Source: Burkholderiaceae bacterium (lineage in GTDB: Bacteria > Pseudomonadota > Gammaproteobacteria > Burkholderiales > Burkholderiaceae_D). Taken from it: a stretch of 7,353 bases of DNA. Below are positions 6,238-7,353 of this stretch, in pieces. Made by a program: the position numbers and the translations under genes. The notes beneath the pieces are model-generated. The model was not told the origin of the DNA, searched no databases, and saw only the letters and a program-made list of their open reading frames with translations. The stretch covers positions 1 through 7,353 of the forward strand of contig JAIELO010000411.1 of NCBI GenBank assembly GCA_019752915.1, written 5' to 3'. Every line of letters starts with the position of its first letter. Within the stretch, counting starts at the first letter, position 1.

Positions 6238-7065
6238 TTAGTCCGGAGTACTTGCTTGAGAGTTGGCGGGCGTGGCGCCGGTGAGCGGTCGCAGGCGCAA
6301 TGAGACATCGCCGGACAGGACGGCAACCCGCCCGGCATCGGTGTCCAGCAGCAGACGCCCGCTGGTGTCGACACCGGCGGCACGGCCCTGCTGCACAACC
6401 CGGTCCTGATCGAGAATCACGACCTCGCGCCCCTGCCACGCATGCAGCATGTTCCAGCGTTCGCAGAACGGCGCGAAGCCGGTATCGTCAAATTCGGCCA
6501 GTACGGCAGCGAGGCGACTGAGCAGAGTTGCCATCAGCTGTGCGCGCGGCATCTGGGCCAGCCATGGTGCGGAGGCGACGGCGCGGTCGATCTGCGCTTC
6601 CAGCTGGTCCGGCATCAGCAGGTTGATACCGACCCCGATCACGGCCCAGATGGCGCCATCGGTGTCGCTTCGGGCGCTGCGGGTTTCGACCAGTATGCCG
6701 GCCAGTTTGGCGTCGTCACGCAGCAGATCATTGGGCCATTTGATGCGCACTGCAACGCCAAGACTGTCCAGCGTTTCGGCCAGTGCCACGCCGACTGCCA
6801 TCGGCAGACCGGAGATGTTATGCAGCGGGCCCTTGAAGCGCCAGGCCAGCGAAAACATCAGCGCTGCGCCGGGGGCAGACAGCCAGCTGCGACCGGCGCG
6901 GCCACGGCCTGCGGTCTGCTGGTGGGCGATACGCAGTAGTGGTCCGTTCAGGGTGTCGATGCGCGCCAGCAGATCGGCATTGGTGGAGCCGGTCTGTTCG
7001 ACGCATTCAATCGTGACATGGCTGGCGCTACTGGCGCAGGCCGCAAGAATGGCCGCTGGCGTCAT
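6238..7065 (-). CDS. birA: Biotin--[acetyl-CoA-carboxylase] ligase, monofunctional BirA
   Basis: BirA activates biotin to biotinyl-5'-AMP and transfers it to the lysine of biotin carrier domains such as AccB, in the cytoplasm. The 275-residue protein shows the ligase core: GSTN at 26-29, GRGRAGRSW at 53-61 (biotinyl-AMP loop), KWPND at 109-113, KLAGILVE at 120-127 and GVGIN at 144-148. A small C-terminal beta-barrel domain (about 210-258, ending SGDVSLRLRP) follows. There is no N-terminal winged helix, so unlike E. coli BirA it should not act as the biotin operon repressor. The start ATG overlaps the TGA of the upstream dehydrogenase by ATGA, and AAGGA at 7072-7076 lies 6 bases before it. It precedes coaX by one base. 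Biotin ligase followed by CoaX is a common cofactor gene pair in betaproteobacteria. Confidence 0.95.
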   Translation of the reverse strand: MTPAAILAACASSASHVTIECVEQTGSTNADLLARIDTLNGPLLRIAHQQTAGRGRAGRSWLSAPGAALMFSLAWRFKGPLHNISGLPMAVGVALAETLDSLGVAVRIKWPNDLLRDDAKLAGILVETRSARSDTDGAIWAVIGVGINLLMPDQLEAQIDRAVASAPWLAQMPRAQLMATLLSRLAAVLAEFDDTGFAPFCERWNMLHAWQGREVVILDQDRVVQQGRAAGVDTSGRLLLDTDAGRVAVLSGDVSLRLRPLTGATPANSQASTPD

Positions 7066-7353
7066 GCGCCATCCTTGTTGGATGGATTGTGCTGGCGTGG
7101 TTTATGGGGCGCTTTGCCAAAAGCCAGATCGTAGAGCCAGTTGGGCAGCATGCGCAGCACTTTTGCCACGATGCCCATTTGCCATGGAATCACTCGGTAG
7201 CTGCTGCCGCTGGCGATGGTGCGGGCGGCCTGCACGGCAAATTTCTGCACCGGCATCAGGAACGGCATAGGGTAGGGATTGATCTGCGTCATCGGCGTGT
7301 CGATATAGCCGGGGCAGATGGTGACTACCCGGATACCGTGCTGCTTGAGTTCC
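7062..7353 (-). CDS. Short-chain dehydrogenase/reductase (3' end only)
   Basis: The last 96 residues of a protein whose start lies beyond the right edge. The visible part opens with ELKQHGIRVVTICPGYIDTPMT, split here as ELKQHGIRV and VTICPGYIDTPMT, which is the classical SDR segment after the catalytic YxxxK helix: a strand, then the PG motif and the TPM substrate-loop start. By family knowledge these are NAD(P)-dependent oxidoreductases of a Rossmann fold; the cofactor motif and active site are outside the window. The remainder (for example KFAVQAARTIASGSSYRVIPWQ, seen in parts) fits the late helix and strand of SDRs, followed by a basic tail. The substrate cannot be told. Its TGA overlaps the birA ATG by four bases, so it heads or belongs to the birA-coaX operon. 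An ATG at 7292 is internal, not the true start. Confidence 0.85.
   Translation of the reverse strand, partial: ELKQHGIRVVTICPGYIDTPMTQINPYPMPFLMPVQKFAVQAARTIASGSSYRVIPWQMGIVAKVLRMLPNWLYDLAFGKAPHKPRQHNPSNKDGA
7072..7076 (-). promoter_or_regulatory. Ribosome binding site of birA
   Basis: On the - strand AAGGA lies inside the end of the dehydrogenase gene, 6 bases before the birA ATG at 7065. It supports this start and, with the ATGA overlap, coupled translation of the two genes. Confidence 0.72.

Noticed and set aside
5469..6398. A longer CoaX with 54 extra N-terminal residues
   Set aside because: The extra residues overlap the end of birA out of frame and look like shadow sequence; the conserved CoaX N-terminus begins at the ATG at 6236.
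6449..7270. A long open frame on the + strand (273 codons) opposite birA and the dehydrogenase gene
   Set aside because: It is antisense to two genes with clear family motifs, its product resembles no family I know, and open antisense frames are expected in GC-rich coding DNA.

Overview
The window is an ordinary-looking chromosomal stretch from a GC-rich (roughly 60%) Gram-negative bacterium, most likely a betaproteobacterium of the Burkholderiales. This placement rests on the style of the PBP2 and RodA proteins, on a type III pantothenate kinase directly behind a biotin-protein ligase that lacks a DNA-binding domain, and on a small SPOR-domain membrane protein behind the kinase. No sequence search was possible, so the taxonomy is inference. 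Coding density is very high. There are no RNA genes, insertion sequences, CRISPR arrays or gene-free stretches above 50 bases.

The left half (1-4703, + strand) is a cell-elongation and peptidoglycan cluster: the 3' end of a PBP2 gene (mrdA copy 1), rodA, a complete second PBP2 gene (mrdA copy 2), and rlpA. RodA is the glycan-strand polymerase of the Rod complex and PBP2 is its partner transpeptidase. RlpA is an outer-membrane lipoprotein lytic transglycosylase with a SPOR domain that binds denuded glycan strands. The striking point is that one rodA is flanked on both sides by PBP2 genes. Where the two can be compared (the last part of the transpeptidase domain) they are about 79% identical in protein and about 75% in DNA, so they are diverged paralogues and not a fresh duplication.

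The right half (4752-7353, - strand) converges on the first block. Read in its own direction it runs: short-chain dehydrogenase/reductase (3' end only), birA, coaX, SPOR-domain membrane protein. Spacing is tight (4-base overlap, 1 base, 24 bases), which suggests one operon. BirA attaches biotin to carboxylase carrier domains and CoaX makes 4'-phosphopantothenate for coenzyme A. The SPOR protein is an inner-membrane protein with a probable role at septal or denuded peptidoglycan.

The two blocks meet in a 48-base convergent gap holding a short imperfect direct repeat but no convincing terminator. I see no clearly novel system. The double-PBP2 arrangement around rodA is the observation most worth following.
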